NCBI RefSeq assembly: GCF_000282335.1
Contig: NZ_AKJM01000108.1
Coordinates: forward strand, 1 to 64,000
Origin: Pseudomonas sp. GM48
Lineage (GTDB): Bacteria > Pseudomonadota > Gammaproteobacteria > Pseudomonadales > Pseudomonadaceae
Length of the DNA: 64,000 bases
Reading direction: 5' to 3'
Shown here: positions 34,410 to 43,767 of the stretch, piece after piece
Layout of the letters: each line of letters opens with the position of its first letter
Position numbering within the stretch: the stretch's first letter is position 1
Notes under the pieces: model-generated
The model's input: the letters and a program-made list of their open reading frames with translations, nothing else
Told to the model about the DNA's origin: nothing
Databases searched by the model: none
Program-made: the position numbers and the translations under genes

Positions 34410-35944
34410 CAGGCGTCAACCTTTTTCAGGAAGGCCTTGAAACGCACCAGTTCGGTCAGGCGATAACCGCGATAACGACCCATGGCCAGCATGAAACCCA
34501 CCAGGATCAGCAGGATCGCCGGGAAAGTGAACACGAAGTACACCAGTTCCGGCACGGTCATGATCAGGTGCGCCAGGGACGCGGCGAACAGCGTGCCGAT
34601 GGCCACTTTCATGGCATGGCCGCCGCCGCGTTCTTCCCAGGTGATCGACAGGCGTTCGATGGTCATGGTCAGGATCACCATCGGGAACAGCGCCACCGAC
34701 AAGCCGCGCTCCAGGCCGAGTTTATGGCTGAACAGGCTGATGGCCGCGATCAACACCACCACAAAGGTCAGCACCACCGACAGCCTCGGCAGCATTTGCA
34801 GCTTCAGGTGTTCGAGGTAGGACCGTAGCGAAAGCCCCAGCGCCGTGATGATGGTAAACAGCATGATGCCGAAACCGAGCTGGGTTTCGCGGAAGGCCAG
34901 GGCGATCAGCACCGGGGTGAAGGTGCCCAGGGTCTGGATGCCGACCAGGTTGCGCAGGATCAGGATCACCAGCACGCCGATCGGGATCATCACCATGATC
35001 ATGAAGGTCTGCTGGGTTTCCAGCGGCAGGCCGTACAGCGAGTATTCGAGGAAGTTGGCGTCGGTGTTTTCGTCGGTCAGCTTGGCCAGGCGAATGGCGT
35101 TCATTTCGCTGTTGTTCAGGCTGAAGGTCACGTTGGCTTTCTTGCCGCCATCGACGGTGATCAGGTTTTCGTCGCCGGTCCACCACAGCAGGCGGTCGGT
35201 CGGCAGGCCCTGTTCACCGGTTTCCGGATTGAAGTACAGCCAGTCGGTGCCGTTGAAACTGCGCAGCCACAGTTCCGGCATTTGCGGCTGGTCGGCTACC
35301 AGGCGGATGGTGTGGACTTTTTCGATCGGGACGTGGGCGATGGACAGTAGCAACTCGACGATTTTCGCCTTGTGCGCGGTGGATGGATCACCGGCCAGCA
35401 GCAGTTTCACGTTGTCGTCATTGAGATTGTTGACCCGCTTGATGGCTTCGCCGACAAAGGTTTCGACGTCGGCCGAGTGCTGGCGAATCGGGGCAAGCAG
35501 GGCTTCGGCGGCGATTTTTTCCGGGCCTTCGATGGTCATGCTGTCGCGGAAGGTCGGGCCTTTGATCTTGGCTTTTTCGCCGGAGTAACGCTTGGTCAGC
35601 ACGAGGCGGTAATACAGCGTCTGATTACCTTTGGCCCGGCGTGCCGACCAGGTGACCTTGCGGTTGCCGTCGACCCGGTTCACAGCCACGCCGTAGTTAT
35701 TGGAGATGAAGCTCTCGTTGAGGCTGACGAAGTCGCGGCTCAGCGGCGGCACGAACATCTGGATCTTGACCGGGTCCTTGGCACTGGCGACGAACTCGAC
35801 CTTGGCGTCGATGTTCCACAGGTCGTCAGTGGCATCTTCGGTCACTGGGATGCCCAGGACGAAGATCTGATAGGCCGTAACTGAAATGCCCAGCACCACC
35901 AGGATGGCGATCAGCAGTTTCAGATGAAGGGTAAGAGAGCGCAT
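34409..35944 (-). CDS. Inactive transglutaminase-domain 7TM membrane protein
   Basis: 511 residues. One N-terminal membrane helix (residues 8-28), then a periplasmic region of about 220 residues with a transglutaminase-like fold whose catalytic triad is not recognisable, then about seven helices in the C-terminal half (from VFMIMVMIPIGVLVILILRN to FPAILLILVGFMLAMGRYRG). This fits the UUP1/7TM-transglut family. It probably presents or senses a periplasmic ligand while its partner ligase works in the cytoplasm. Gene order protease, 7TM protein, ligase, with 5-base and overlapping junctions, indicates one operon. The function is not established from sequence. Confidence 0.85.
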   Translation of the reverse strand: MRSLTLHLKLLIAILVVLGISVTAYQIFVLGIPVTEDATDDLWNIDAKVEFVASAKDPVKIQMFVPPLSRDFVSLNESFISNNYGVAVNRVDGNRKVTWSARRAKGNQTLYYRLVLTKRYSGEKAKIKGPTFRDSMTIEGPEKIAAEALLAPIRQHSADVETFVGEAIKRVNNLNDDNVKLLLAGDPSTAHKAKIVELLLSIAHVPIEKVHTIRLVADQPQMPELWLRSFNGTDWLYFNPETGEQGLPTDRLLWWTGDENLITVDGGKKANVTFSLNNSEMNAIRLAKLTDENTDANFLEYSLYGLPLETQQTFMIMVMIPIGVLVILILRNLVGIQTLGTFTPVLIALAFRETQLGFGIMLFTIITALGLSLRSYLEHLKLQMLPRLSVVLTFVVVLIAAISLFSHKLGLERGLSVALFPMVILTMTIERLSITWEERGGGHAMKVAIGTLFAASLAHLIMTVPELVYFVFTFPAILLILVGFMLAMGRYRGYRLTELVRFKAFLKKVDA

Positions 35945-35949
35945 TTGAA

Positions 35950-36486
35950 TTACTCGGCGGTATAAGCGTCGGTGGTGCAGGCGGGTTTGCCGGCAGCATA
36001 TTTAAGGCTGGGGTCAACCAGTGCATCGAAGCGTTTGAGCGCTTCGGAGCCAATCAGTAGCGGGTATTGGAAAGCGCTGCGGTCGGTCAGGTTCACTTCG
36101 ATGCTGCGCAGGGCCGAGCCCATGCAAATGTCCAGCTCGATCACCGGACGAGCGGTGTACTTCTTGCCTTCCTCCGGGTCGTAGTCGCCGGCCCGGCGCT
36201 TGATCTTGCTGACACGGGCCAACGGGCGTTCGATCGGGTGCGAATGGGCGGCGTCGATGGCCAGGTAGAAACGCACCCACGACTCGCCGTTGCGTTTGAA
36301 ACGCTTGATATCCCGCGCACTCAGGGAAGCGGTTTTCGCCCCGGTGTCGAGTTTTGCCGCCACTTCCAGATTGATGCCATTGAGCGATGCGTACTCATTA
36401 AGGCCATACACAGTCTTTTCCCCGGCCATTGCGAAACCAGGCAGACAAAGGAAACAAAGGAGGGCAGGGAAGGGCTTGAGTCTCAT
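35950..36486 (-). CDS. Retropepsin-like (RimB/Zn-protease family) periplasmic protein
   Basis: 178 residues with a signal peptide ending near residue 21 (PGFAMA). The mature part has AAKLDTGAKTASLSARDI, the DTGA motif of a retropepsin-like aspartic protease (the family is named ATP-dependent zinc protease, PF05618, in many annotations), and RPVIELDICMGSALRSIEVN with FQYPLLIGSEALK near the end, all conserved in the family. It is the first gene of the trio with the 7TM protein and the ligase. A periplasmic location implies it acts on an envelope protein or peptide. Confidence 0.85.
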   Translation of the reverse strand: MRLKPFPALLCFLCLPGFAMAGEKTVYGLNEYASLNGINLEVAAKLDTGAKTASLSARDIKRFKRNGESWVRFYLAIDAAHSHPIERPLARVSKIKRRAGDYDPEEGKKYTARPVIELDICMGSALRSIEVNLTDRSAFQYPLLIGSEALKRFDALVDPSLKYAAGKPACTTDAYTAE

Positions 36487-36698
36487 AAATCCTGATGCGC
36501 AGCGGTACGACTTGATTCAAGGCCCTGGCATCGCTGCGCAAGCTCCCTCGTATGCCTATCAGGGTTTTATGACAGACAGTGCAGATGTGACAAACAAATG
36601 CGGGCGGCATTCTAGCACGGTGGTTTGTTGGCGCCAGCGCTGGCCGGTGGCTATAAATAGATGGGTTGCTTCGTTATGGTGCAGCCGGCTATCAGAAG

Positions 36699-36710
36699 AT
36701 TGTCGACAAT
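36699..36710. promoter_or_regulatory. PrpR-type operator, distal copy
   Basis: Perfect 12-base palindrome ATTGTCGACAAT, 74 bases upstream of the prpR start. A second copy of the core (GTGTCGACAAT, 36773-36783) abuts the start codon. Paired sites of this kind fit autoregulation by the GntR regulator encoded next, with release by a methylcitrate-cycle metabolite. Confidence 0.6.
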
Positions 36711-36772
36711 ATCGATTTATGCTTTGACTGTGGCGCCAGTATTCGCTAGTTTTTGCGGCACTGGCTCACAAG

Positions 36773-36783
36773 GTGTCGACAAT
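36773..36783. promoter_or_regulatory. PrpR-type operator, start-proximal copy
   Basis: GTGTCGACAAT, sharing the TGTCGACAAT core with the upstream palindrome, directly before ATG 36784. Binding here would cover the ribosome-binding region and promoter. Confidence 0.5.
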
Positions 36784-37503
36784 ATGCTGGATCAACTCGA
36801 TCCCCCGGTTTTAGCGCAAGACGATACGGAGACCCTGTCCGAGAACGTCTTCCGACGCATTCAGGCGGCTATCGTCAAAGGCGATATCGCCCCGGGCAGC
36901 AAGATCTCCGAACCGGAACTGGCGCGCACCTACGGCATCAGCCGTGGTCCGTTGCGCGAGGCCATCCACCGTCTGGAAGGCCAACGCCTGCTGGTCCGTG
37001 TGCCGCACGTCGGCGCACGGGTGGTCTCGCTCAATCACGCCGAGCTGATTGAGCTATACGAAATCCGCGAATCCCTGGAAGGCATGGCCTGTCGCCTGGC
37101 CGCCGAGCGCATGAGCGTCGAAGAAATCGACGAATTGCGTCGGGTCCTGGAAACCCATGAGCGCGATGAAGCGTTTCAGGCCGGCCGAGGCTATTACCAG
37201 CAGGAAGGCGATTTCGATTTTCATTACCGAATCATCCAGGGCAGCGGCAACCGCACGCTGACCCAAATGCTCTGCGGCGAGCTCTATCAGCTGGTGCGAA
37301 TGTACCGCATCCAGTTTTCCACCACACCCAATCGCCCGCACCAGGCGTTCGCCGAGCACCACCGCATTCTCGATGCCATCGCCGACCGTGACGGTGAGCT
37401 GGCCGAGTTGTTGATGCGCCGTCACATCGGCGCCTCCAAACGCAATATCGCCCGTCACTACCAGGACGGCGTTAACCCGACAGCCAAACGAGGTGAGTCA
37501 TGA
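36784..37503 (+). CDS. prpR: GntR-family regulator of the methylcitrate operon
   Basis: 239 residues. The N-terminal winged helix (residues 17-85) includes LSENVFRRIQAAIVKGDIAP and LARTYGISRGPLREAIHRLE; the C-terminal FCD effector domain has LYEIRESLEGMACRLAAERM and metal-site histidines (DFHYRIIQGSGN, and AFAEHHRILDAIADRDGELA). This is the FadR-type regulator that replaces the sigma-54 PrpR of enteric bacteria in Pseudomonas. I use ATG 36784, where conservation starts; an upstream frame includes the operator and is not coding. The gene overlaps prpB by four bases, so it is the first gene of the operon. Confidence 0.9.
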   Translation: MLDQLDPPVLAQDDTETLSENVFRRIQAAIVKGDIAPGSKISEPELARTYGISRGPLREAIHRLEGQRLLVRVPHVGARVVSLNHAELIELYEIRESLEGMACRLAAERMSVEEIDELRRVLETHERDEAFQAGRGYYQQEGDFDFHYRIIQGSGNRTLTQMLCGELYQLVRMYRIQFSTTPNRPHQAFAEHHRILDAIADRDGELAELLMRRHIGASKRNIARHYQDGVNPTAKRGES

Positions 37504-38390
37504 GTTTGAACAAGAGCACACCAGGCCAGCGTTTCCGCGATGCGGTCGCCAGCGAACATCCACTGCAAGTGGTCGGTGCGATCAACGCCAACCACGCGCT
37601 GCTGGCCAAGCGCGCCGGTTTCAAGGCGATCTACCTGTCGGGTGGCGGGGTGGCTGCCGGCTCCCTCGGCGTGCCTGACCTGGGCATTACCGGCCTGGAT
37701 GACGTGCTGACCGACGTGCGCCGTATCACCGATGTCTGCGACCTGCCATTGCTGGTGGACGTGGACACCGGTTTCGGTTCCTCGGCGTTCAACGTTGCTC
37801 GCACCGTCAAGTCGATGATCAAGTTCGGCGCGGCGGCGATTCACATCGAAGACCAGGTCGGCGCCAAGCGTTGCGGCCACCGTCCTAATAAAGAAATCGT
37901 GACCCAGCAGGAAATGGTCGACCGCATCAAGGCGGCCGTCGATGCGCGTACCGATGACAGCTTTGTGATCATGGCCCGTACCGACGCCCTGGCGGTGGAA
38001 GGTCTGGAGTCTGCCCTGGATCGCGCCGCGGCGTGCATCGAAGCCGGCGCCGACATGGTGTTCCCGGAAGCCATCACCGAACTTGAAATGTACAAGTTGT
38101 TCGCCAGCCGCGTGAAAGCGCCGATCCTGGCCAACATCACCGAATTCGGCGCGACGCCGCTGTACACCACCGAGCAGCTTGCTGCGGCGGATGTATCGCT
38201 GGTGCTGTACCCGCTGTCGGCGTTCCGCGCCATGAACAAGGCTGCAGAAAACGTCTACACCGCGATCCGTCGCGATGGCACGCAACAGAACGTCATCGAC
38301 ACCATGCAGACGCGCATGGAGCTTTACGATCGCATCGACTACCACACCTTCGAGCAGAAGCTCGATGCGTTGTTTGCGTCAAAGAAATAA
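37500..38390 (+). CDS. prpB: 2-methylisocitrate lyase PrpB
   Basis: 296 residues, standard length. PrpB splits 2-methylisocitrate to pyruvate and succinate, the last step of the methylcitrate cycle. Family motifs are YLSGGGVAAGSLGVPDLGIT, LLVDVDTGFGSSAFNVARTV, the catalytic loop KRCGHRPNKEIV (Cys-Gly-His), and IMARTDALAVEGLESALDRA. Coupled to prpR by a four-base overlap. Confidence 0.97.
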   Translation: MSLNKSTPGQRFRDAVASEHPLQVVGAINANHALLAKRAGFKAIYLSGGGVAAGSLGVPDLGITGLDDVLTDVRRITDVCDLPLLVDVDTGFGSSAFNVARTVKSMIKFGAAAIHIEDQVGAKRCGHRPNKEIVTQQEMVDRIKAAVDARTDDSFVIMARTDALAVEGLESALDRAAACIEAGADMVFPEAITELEMYKLFASRVKAPILANITEFGATPLYTTEQLAAADVSLVLYPLSAFRAMNKAAENVYTAIRRDGTQQNVIDTMQTRMELYDRIDYHTFEQKLDALFASKK

Positions 38391-38391
38391 T

Positions 38392-38491
38392 TGTAGGAGC
38401 GAGCTCGCTCGCGATGGTCGCTAACGATGACGCGGGAAAATTGGTACCCCGCGGTGTACGGTCCACCATCGCGAGCAAGCTCGCTCCTACA
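38392..38491. repeat. REP pair (BIME), TAGGAGCGAG type, between prpB and prpC
   Basis: Inverted copies at 38392-38414 and 38469-38491 with a spacer related to that at 31751-31804. It lies inside the operon and may stabilise the upstream mRNA part or uncouple expression of prpB and prpC. Confidence 0.92.
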
Positions 38492-38558
38492 GAGGTCGGG
38501 GTGAATCCCGATCAATAAATTTGCCGATTCCCTAACAAATTCAAGATTGGAGACTGCA

Positions 38559-39686
38559 ATGGCCGAAGCAAAAGTACTCAGTGGCGCCGGGCTCCGTGGC
38601 CAGGTTGCCGGGCAAACCGCACTGTCCACCGTGGGCCAGTCGGGTGCCGGTCTGACTTATCGTGGTTACGACGTTCGTGAACTGGCGGCTGGCGCACAGT
38701 TTGAAGAAGTAGCTTACCTGCTGCTGTACGGGGAACTGCCGAACCAAGCACAACTGAACGCCTACATCAGCAAGCTGAGCAAGCTGCGTGATCTGCCGCA
38801 AGCGCTGAAAGAAGTGCTGGAACGCATCCCCGCCGATGCCCACCCGATGGACGTGATGCGCACGGGCTGCTCGTTCCTGGGCAACCTCGAGCCGGAGAAC
38901 AACTTCTCCGAGCAGCACGACAAAACCGACCGCCTGCTGGCTGCATTCCCGGCGATCATGACTTACTGGTATCACTTCAGCCACGAAGGCAAGCGCATCG
39001 ACTGCGTGAGCGACGAGCAGTCCATCGGTGGCCACTTCCTGCACCTGCTGCACGGCAAGAAACCGAGCGAGCTGCACGTCAAGGTGATGAACGTTTCGCT
39101 GATTCTCTACGCAGAGCACGAGTTCAACGCGTCGACCTTCACTGCGCGTGTTTGCGCGTCGACCCTGTCCGACCTGTATTCTTGTATCACCGCGGCCATC
39201 GGCTCGCTGCGCGGCCCGCTGCACGGCGGCGCCAACGAAGCGGCAATGGAAATGATCGAGCGCTTCTCGTCGCCGGAAGAGGCGATCAAAGGCACCCTCG
39301 GCATGCTCGAACGCAAGGACAAGATCATGGGCTTCGGCCACGCGATCTATAAGGACAACGATCCGCGCAACGAGGTGATCAAGGGCTGGTCGAAAAAACT
39401 CGCTGACGAAGTGGGCGACAAGGTGTTGTTCCCGGTGTCCGAAGCCATCGACAAGACGATGTGGGAGCAAAAGAAGTTGTTCCCGAACGCCGACTTCTAC
39501 CATGCCTCGGCGTACCACTTCATGGGCATCCCGACCAAGTTGTTCACACCGATTTTCGTCTGCTCGCGCCTGACCGGCTGGGCCGCCCACGTGTACGAAC
39601 AACGCGCCAACAACCGCATCATCCGTCCAAGCGCCGAATACACCGGCGTTGAACAGCGCAAGTTCGTACCAATCGAACAACGCTGA
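38559..39686 (+). CDS. prpC: 2-methylcitrate synthase PrpC
   Basis: 375 residues. Condenses propionyl-CoA with oxaloacetate to 2-methylcitrate. Citrate-synthase family residues are evident: the SQSGAGLTYRGYDVRELAAG N-terminus typical of PrpC, HALH-like SIGGHFLHLLHGKKPSELHV, RGPLHGGANEAAMEMIERF, and GFGHAIYKDNDPRNEVIKGW, which hold the catalytic His and Asp regions. ATG 38559 is preferred, the upstream frame being non-conserved. The gene is separated from prpB by a REP pair. Confidence 0.96.
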   Translation: MAEAKVLSGAGLRGQVAGQTALSTVGQSGAGLTYRGYDVRELAAGAQFEEVAYLLLYGELPNQAQLNAYISKLSKLRDLPQALKEVLERIPADAHPMDVMRTGCSFLGNLEPENNFSEQHDKTDRLLAAFPAIMTYWYHFSHEGKRIDCVSDEQSIGGHFLHLLHGKKPSELHVKVMNVSLILYAEHEFNASTFTARVCASTLSDLYSCITAAIGSLRGPLHGGANEAAMEMIERFSSPEEAIKGTLGMLERKDKIMGFGHAIYKDNDPRNEVIKGWSKKLADEVGDKVLFPVSEAIDKTMWEQKKLFPNADFYHASAYHFMGIPTKLFTPIFVCSRLTGWAAHVYEQRANNRIIRPSAEYTGVEQRKFVPIEQR

Positions 39687-39732
39687 ATGGTGGAGGGCTG
39701 CCGCGCTGGTTACTGAATGAACCGGGAACCAC

Positions 39733-39822
39733 TGTGGGAGCGGGCTTGCTCGCGAAGACGGACTGACATCCAACATTGATGTTGACTGCTACACCGCTTT
39801 CGCGAGCAAGCCCGCTCCCACA
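39733..39822. repeat. REP pair (BIME), GGGAGCGGGC type, between prpC and acnD
   Basis: Inverted copies at 39733-39756 and 39799-39822. The spacer contains ATCCAACATTGATGT (39768-39782), which recurs exactly at 54774-54788 beside the single REP copy in cobA. Confidence 0.92.
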
Positions 39823-39892
39823 TTTGACCGAGTCCAGATCAGTACCGGTGCCAGGCCCCACCTTTTGTAACTACCGTGACCGAGTCCTGACG

Positions 39893-42487
39893 ATGAACAC
39901 AAAATTCCGTAAACCGCTGCCGGGCAGCCACCTGGATTACTTCGATGTCCGCGCAGCGGTCGAGGCGATCCAGCCTGGCGCCTACGACACCCTGCCGTAC
40001 ACCTCCCGTGTGCTGGCGGAAAACCTTGTGCGTCGCTGCGACCCGGCCACGCTCACCGAATCCCTGAAGCAATTCATCGAGCGCAAGCGCGACCTCGACT
40101 TCCCGTGGTTCCCGGCCCGCGTGGTGTGCCACGACATTCTTGGCCAGACCGCGCTGGTGGACCTCGCTGGCCTGCGTGACGCCATCGCCCTGCAAGGCGG
40201 CGACCCGGCGCAAGTCAACCCGGTGGTGCCGACGCAGTTGATCGTCGACCACTCCCTGGCGGTCGAGCGTGGTGGTTTTGATCCGGACGCGTTCGAGAAG
40301 AACCGCGCCATCGAAGACCGTCGCAACGAAGACCGTTTCCACTTCATCAACTGGACCAAGAAGGCGTTCAAGAACGTCGACGTGATCCCGCCAGGCAACG
40401 GCATCATGCACCAGATCAACCTGGAGAAAATGTCTCCGGTGATTCAGGTGCGTGACGGCGTGGCCTTCCCCGACACCTGCGTCGGCACCGACAGCCACAC
40501 CCCGCACGTCGATGCGCTGGGCGTGATCGCCATCGGTGTCGGTGGCCTCGAAGCCGAAAGCGTGATGCTCGGCCGCGCGTCCTGGATGCGTCTGCCGGAA
40601 AGCGTTGGCGTCGAACTGACCGGTAAGCTGCAACCGGGCATCACCGCCACCGACATGGTGCTGGCGCTGACCGAGTTCCTGCGCAAGCAAAAAGTCGTTG
40701 GCGCGTGGCTGGAATTCTTCGGTGAGGGCGCCTCGGCCCTGACCTTGGGCGACCGTGCAACCATTTCCAACATGGCCCCGGAATACGGCGCCACCGCGGC
40801 GATGTTCTACATCGACCAGCAGACCATCGACTACCTCAAGCTCACCGGTCGTGAAGACGAGCAGGTGCAGTTGGTCGAGAACTACGCCAAGCAGGTCGGC
40901 CTGTGGGCTGACAGCCTGAAAGACGCGCAATACGAGCGCGGCCTGACGTTCGACCTGTCCTCGGTGGTGCGCAACATGGCCGGCCCGAGCAATCCGCACG
41001 CCCGTGTGGCGGTTTCGGATCTGGCGGCCAAAGGCATCTCCGGTCAGTGGGACGACGTGCCTGGCCAGATGCCGGACGGTGCGGTGATCATCGCCGCCAT
41101 CACCAGTTGCACCAACACCAGCAACCCGCGCAACGTGATCGCCGCCGGCCTGCTGGCGCGCAACGCCAACAAGCTCGGCCTGACCCGCAAGCCTTGGGTC
41201 AAGTCGTCCCTGGCACCGGGTTCGAAAACCGTGGCGCTGTACCTCGATGAAGCCGGCCTGACCGAAGAGCTGGACAAGCTCGGCTTCGGCGTCGTGGCTT
41301 TCGCCTGCACCACGTGCAACGGCATGTCCGGCGCACTGGACCCGGTGATCCAGCAAGAGATCATCGACCGCGACCTGTACGCCACTGCCGTGTTGTCCGG
41401 CAACCGTAACTTCGACGGGCGGATTCACCCGTACGCCAAGCAAGCGTTCCTCGCATCGCCGCCATTGGTGGTCGCCTATGCGATTGCCGGCACCATCCGT
41501 TTTGACATCGAGAAGGATGTGCTGGGCGTGGTGGATGGCAAGGAAATCCGCCTGAAAGACATCTGGCCGAGCGACGAAGAGATCGACGCAGTCGTGAAAG
41601 CCTCGGTCAAACCCGAGCAGTTCCGTCAGGTCTACATCCCGATGTTCGCCATCCACGAAGACACCGGCCCGAAAGTCGCGCCGCTGTACGAGTGGCGTGA
41701 AATGAGCACCTACATCCGCCGTCCGCCGTACTGGGAAGGCGCGCTGGCCGGCGCTCGTCCGCTCAAGGGTATGCGTCCGCTGGCGGTGCTGCCGGACAAC
41801 ATCACCACCGATCACCTGTCGCCGTCCAACGCGATCATGATGGACAGCGCCGCCGGCGAATACCTGGCGAAAATGGGCCTGCCGGAAGAGGACTTCAACT
41901 CTTACGCCACGCACCGCGGTGACCACCTGACGGCGCAGCGCGCGACCTTCGCCAACCCGAAACTGTTCAACGAAATGGTTCAGGAAAACGGCAAGGTCAA
42001 GCAAGGTTCGCTGGCCCGTGTCGAGCCGGAAGGCAAAGTGATGCGCATGTGGGAAGCCATCGAAACCTACATGGATCGCAAGCAGCCGCTGATCATCATC
42101 GCCGGCGCCGACTACGGTCAGGGTTCGTCCCGCGACTGGGCGGCCAAAGGCGTGCGTCTGGCGGGTGTGGAGGCGATTGCCGCCGAAGGTTTCGAACGCA
42201 TTCACCGCACCAACCTGGTGGGCATGGGCGTGTTGCCGCTGGAGTTCAAGCCAGGCACCAACCGCCACACCCTGGCCATCGACGGCAGCGAAACCTACGA
42301 CGTGATCGGTGATCGCACTCCGCGTGCCGAGCTGACGCTGGTGATCCATCGCAAGAACGGCGAACGCGTCGACGTGCCGGTGACCTGCCGCCTCGACACC
42401 GCCGAAGAAGTGTCGATCTACGAGGCCGGCGGCGTGCTGCAACGCTTCGCCCAGGACTTCCTCGAAGAGTCGGCGGTTGCCGTTTAA
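39893..42487 (+). CDS. acnD: Fe/S-dependent 2-methylisocitrate dehydratase AcnD
   Basis: 864 residues. AcnD works with PrpF to dehydrate 2-methylcitrate to 2-methylaconitate in bacteria that use the AcnD/PrpF route. It is an aconitase-family protein: TCVGTDSHTPHVDALGVIAI, AAITSCTNTSNPRNVIAAGL (first cluster Cys), FGVVAFACTTCNGMSGALDP (the two further Cys) and the C-terminal domain GADYGQGSSRDWAAKGVRLA. The N-terminus MNTKFRKPLPGSHLDYFDVR distinguishes AcnD from AcnA. ATG 39893 is used; an upstream frame would run into the REP pair. Confidence 0.96.
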   Translation: MNTKFRKPLPGSHLDYFDVRAAVEAIQPGAYDTLPYTSRVLAENLVRRCDPATLTESLKQFIERKRDLDFPWFPARVVCHDILGQTALVDLAGLRDAIALQGGDPAQVNPVVPTQLIVDHSLAVERGGFDPDAFEKNRAIEDRRNEDRFHFINWTKKAFKNVDVIPPGNGIMHQINLEKMSPVIQVRDGVAFPDTCVGTDSHTPHVDALGVIAIGVGGLEAESVMLGRASWMRLPESVGVELTGKLQPGITATDMVLALTEFLRKQKVVGAWLEFFGEGASALTLGDRATISNMAPEYGATAAMFYIDQQTIDYLKLTGREDEQVQLVENYAKQVGLWADSLKDAQYERGLTFDLSSVVRNMAGPSNPHARVAVSDLAAKGISGQWDDVPGQMPDGAVIIAAITSCTNTSNPRNVIAAGLLARNANKLGLTRKPWVKSSLAPGSKTVALYLDEAGLTEELDKLGFGVVAFACTTCNGMSGALDPVIQQEIIDRDLYATAVLSGNRNFDGRIHPYAKQAFLASPPLVVAYAIAGTIRFDIEKDVLGVVDGKEIRLKDIWPSDEEIDAVVKASVKPEQFRQVYIPMFAIHEDTGPKVAPLYEWREMSTYIRRPPYWEGALAGARPLKGMRPLAVLPDNITTDHLSPSNAIMMDSAAGEYLAKMGLPEEDFNSYATHRGDHLTAQRATFANPKLFNEMVQENGKVKQGSLARVEPEGKVMRMWEAIETYMDRKQPLIIIAGADYGQGSSRDWAAKGVRLAGVEAIAAEGFERIHRTNLVGMGVLPLEFKPGTNRHTLAIDGSETYDVIGDRTPRAELTLVIHRKNGERVDVPVTCRLDTAEEVSIYEAGGVLQRFAQDFLEESAVAV

Positions 42488-42498
42488 CGCACGCAATA

Positions 42499-42527
42499 CA
42501 GACACGGGGCTTCAAGTCCCGTGTCTG
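42499..42527 (+). other. Intergenic hairpin between acnD and prpF
   Basis: CAGACACGGG (42499-42508) pairs perfectly with CCCGTGTCTG (42518-42527) around a nine-base loop. No strong T run follows, so it is more likely an mRNA-stability or partial-termination structure than a full terminator. Confidence 0.5.
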
Positions 42528-42553
42528 CTTTCAGATCAGGAGTAACGAGCACC

Positions 42554-43756
42554 ATGGCTCACGCAGCTACGTTTCCAAAGCAAATAAGGATACCCGCCAC
42601 TTACATGCGCGGCGGCACCAGCAAAGGCGTGTTCTTCAGTCTCAAGGACCTGCCCGAAGCGGCACAGGTCCCGGGCCCGGCCCGCGACGCGTTGCTGCTG
42701 CGCGTGATCGGCAGCCCCGACCCGTACGACAAACAAATCGACGGCATGGGCGGCGCGACCTCCAGCACCAGCAAAACCGTGATCCTGTCGAAAAGCACCA
42801 AGGCCGGTCACGACGTCGATTACCTGTTCGGTCAGGTGTCCATCGACAAGCCCTTCGTCGACTGGAGCGGCAACTGCGGCAACCTGTCGGCGGCGGTCGG
42901 TTCGTTCGCGGTCAGCAATGGTTTGGTGGACGCCAACCGCATTCCGCACAACGGCGTGGCGGTGGTTCGCGTGTGGCAGGCCAACATTGGCAAGACCATC
43001 ATCGCCCACGTGCCGATCACCAATGGTGAAGTGCAGGAGACCGGCGATTTTGAACTCGACGGCGTGACCTTCCCGGCGGCCGAAGTGCAGATCGAGTTCC
43101 TCGATCCGGCAGCGGAAGAAGAGGGCGGCGGCGGTTCGATGTTCCCCACCGGCAACCTGGTCGATGACCTGGAAGTGCCCGGCGTCGGCACCTTCAAGGC
43201 GACCATGATTAACGCTGGTATCCCGACAATTTTTATCAATGCTGAAGACATCGGCTACAAGGGCACCGAGTTGCAGGGCGCAATCAACGGCGACCCGAAA
43301 GCCTTGCAGATGTTCGAAACCATCCGCGCTTACGGCGCATTGCGCATGGGCCTGATTTCCAACATCGACGAAGCGGCCAAACGCCAACACACGCCGAAAG
43401 TCGCCTTCGTCGCTAAACCGGCGGACTACGTGGCGTCCAGCGGCAAGGCGATTGCCGCAGGTGATGTCGACCTTCTGGTGCGTGCACTGTCCATGGGCAA
43501 GTTGCACCACGCGATGATGGGCACGGCGGCGGTGGCAATCGGCACGGCGGCGGCGATTTCCGGCACTCTGGTGAACCTCGCGGCGGGCGGTATCGAACGC
43601 AATGCGGTGCGCTTCGGCCACCCGTCCGGCACCCTGCGCGTCGGCGCCGAGGCCAGCCTGGTGAACGGCGAATGGACGGTGAACAAAGCCATCATGAGCC
43701 GCAGTGCGCGGGTGTTGATGGAAGGTTATGTGCGTGTGCCGGGCGATTCGTTCTGA
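42554..43756 (+). CDS. prpF: 2-methylaconitate cis-trans isomerase PrpF
   Basis: 400 residues, DAP-epimerase-like fold. PrpF isomerises 2-methylaconitate produced by AcnD so that it can be hydrated to 2-methylisocitrate. The N-terminus IPATYMRGGTSKGVFFSLKD and the segments GGATSSTSKTVILSKSTKA, DWSGNCGNLSAAVGSFAV, and FGHPSGTLRVGAEASLVNGE are family signatures. ATG 42554 is used, with AGGAG at 42538-42542 upstream. Always found with acnD in this pathway variant. Confidence 0.96.
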   Translation: MAHAATFPKQIRIPATYMRGGTSKGVFFSLKDLPEAAQVPGPARDALLLRVIGSPDPYDKQIDGMGGATSSTSKTVILSKSTKAGHDVDYLFGQVSIDKPFVDWSGNCGNLSAAVGSFAVSNGLVDANRIPHNGVAVVRVWQANIGKTIIAHVPITNGEVQETGDFELDGVTFPAAEVQIEFLDPAAEEEGGGGSMFPTGNLVDDLEVPGVGTFKATMINAGIPTIFINAEDIGYKGTELQGAINGDPKALQMFETIRAYGALRMGLISNIDEAAKRQHTPKVAFVAKPADYVASSGKAIAAGDVDLLVRALSMGKLHHAMMGTAAVAIGTAAAISGTLVNLAAGGIERNAVRFGHPSGTLRVGAEASLVNGEWTVNKAIMSRSARVLMEGYVRVPGDSF

Positions 43757-43767
43757 TCCATACCCTC

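Noticed and set aside
39839..42505. An 888-codon open frame antisense to acnD
   Set aside because: It mirrors the codon positions of acnD exactly and is His/Arg/Val-rich with no family resemblance. High GC at third positions leaves antisense frames free of stops; acnD itself is unmistakable.
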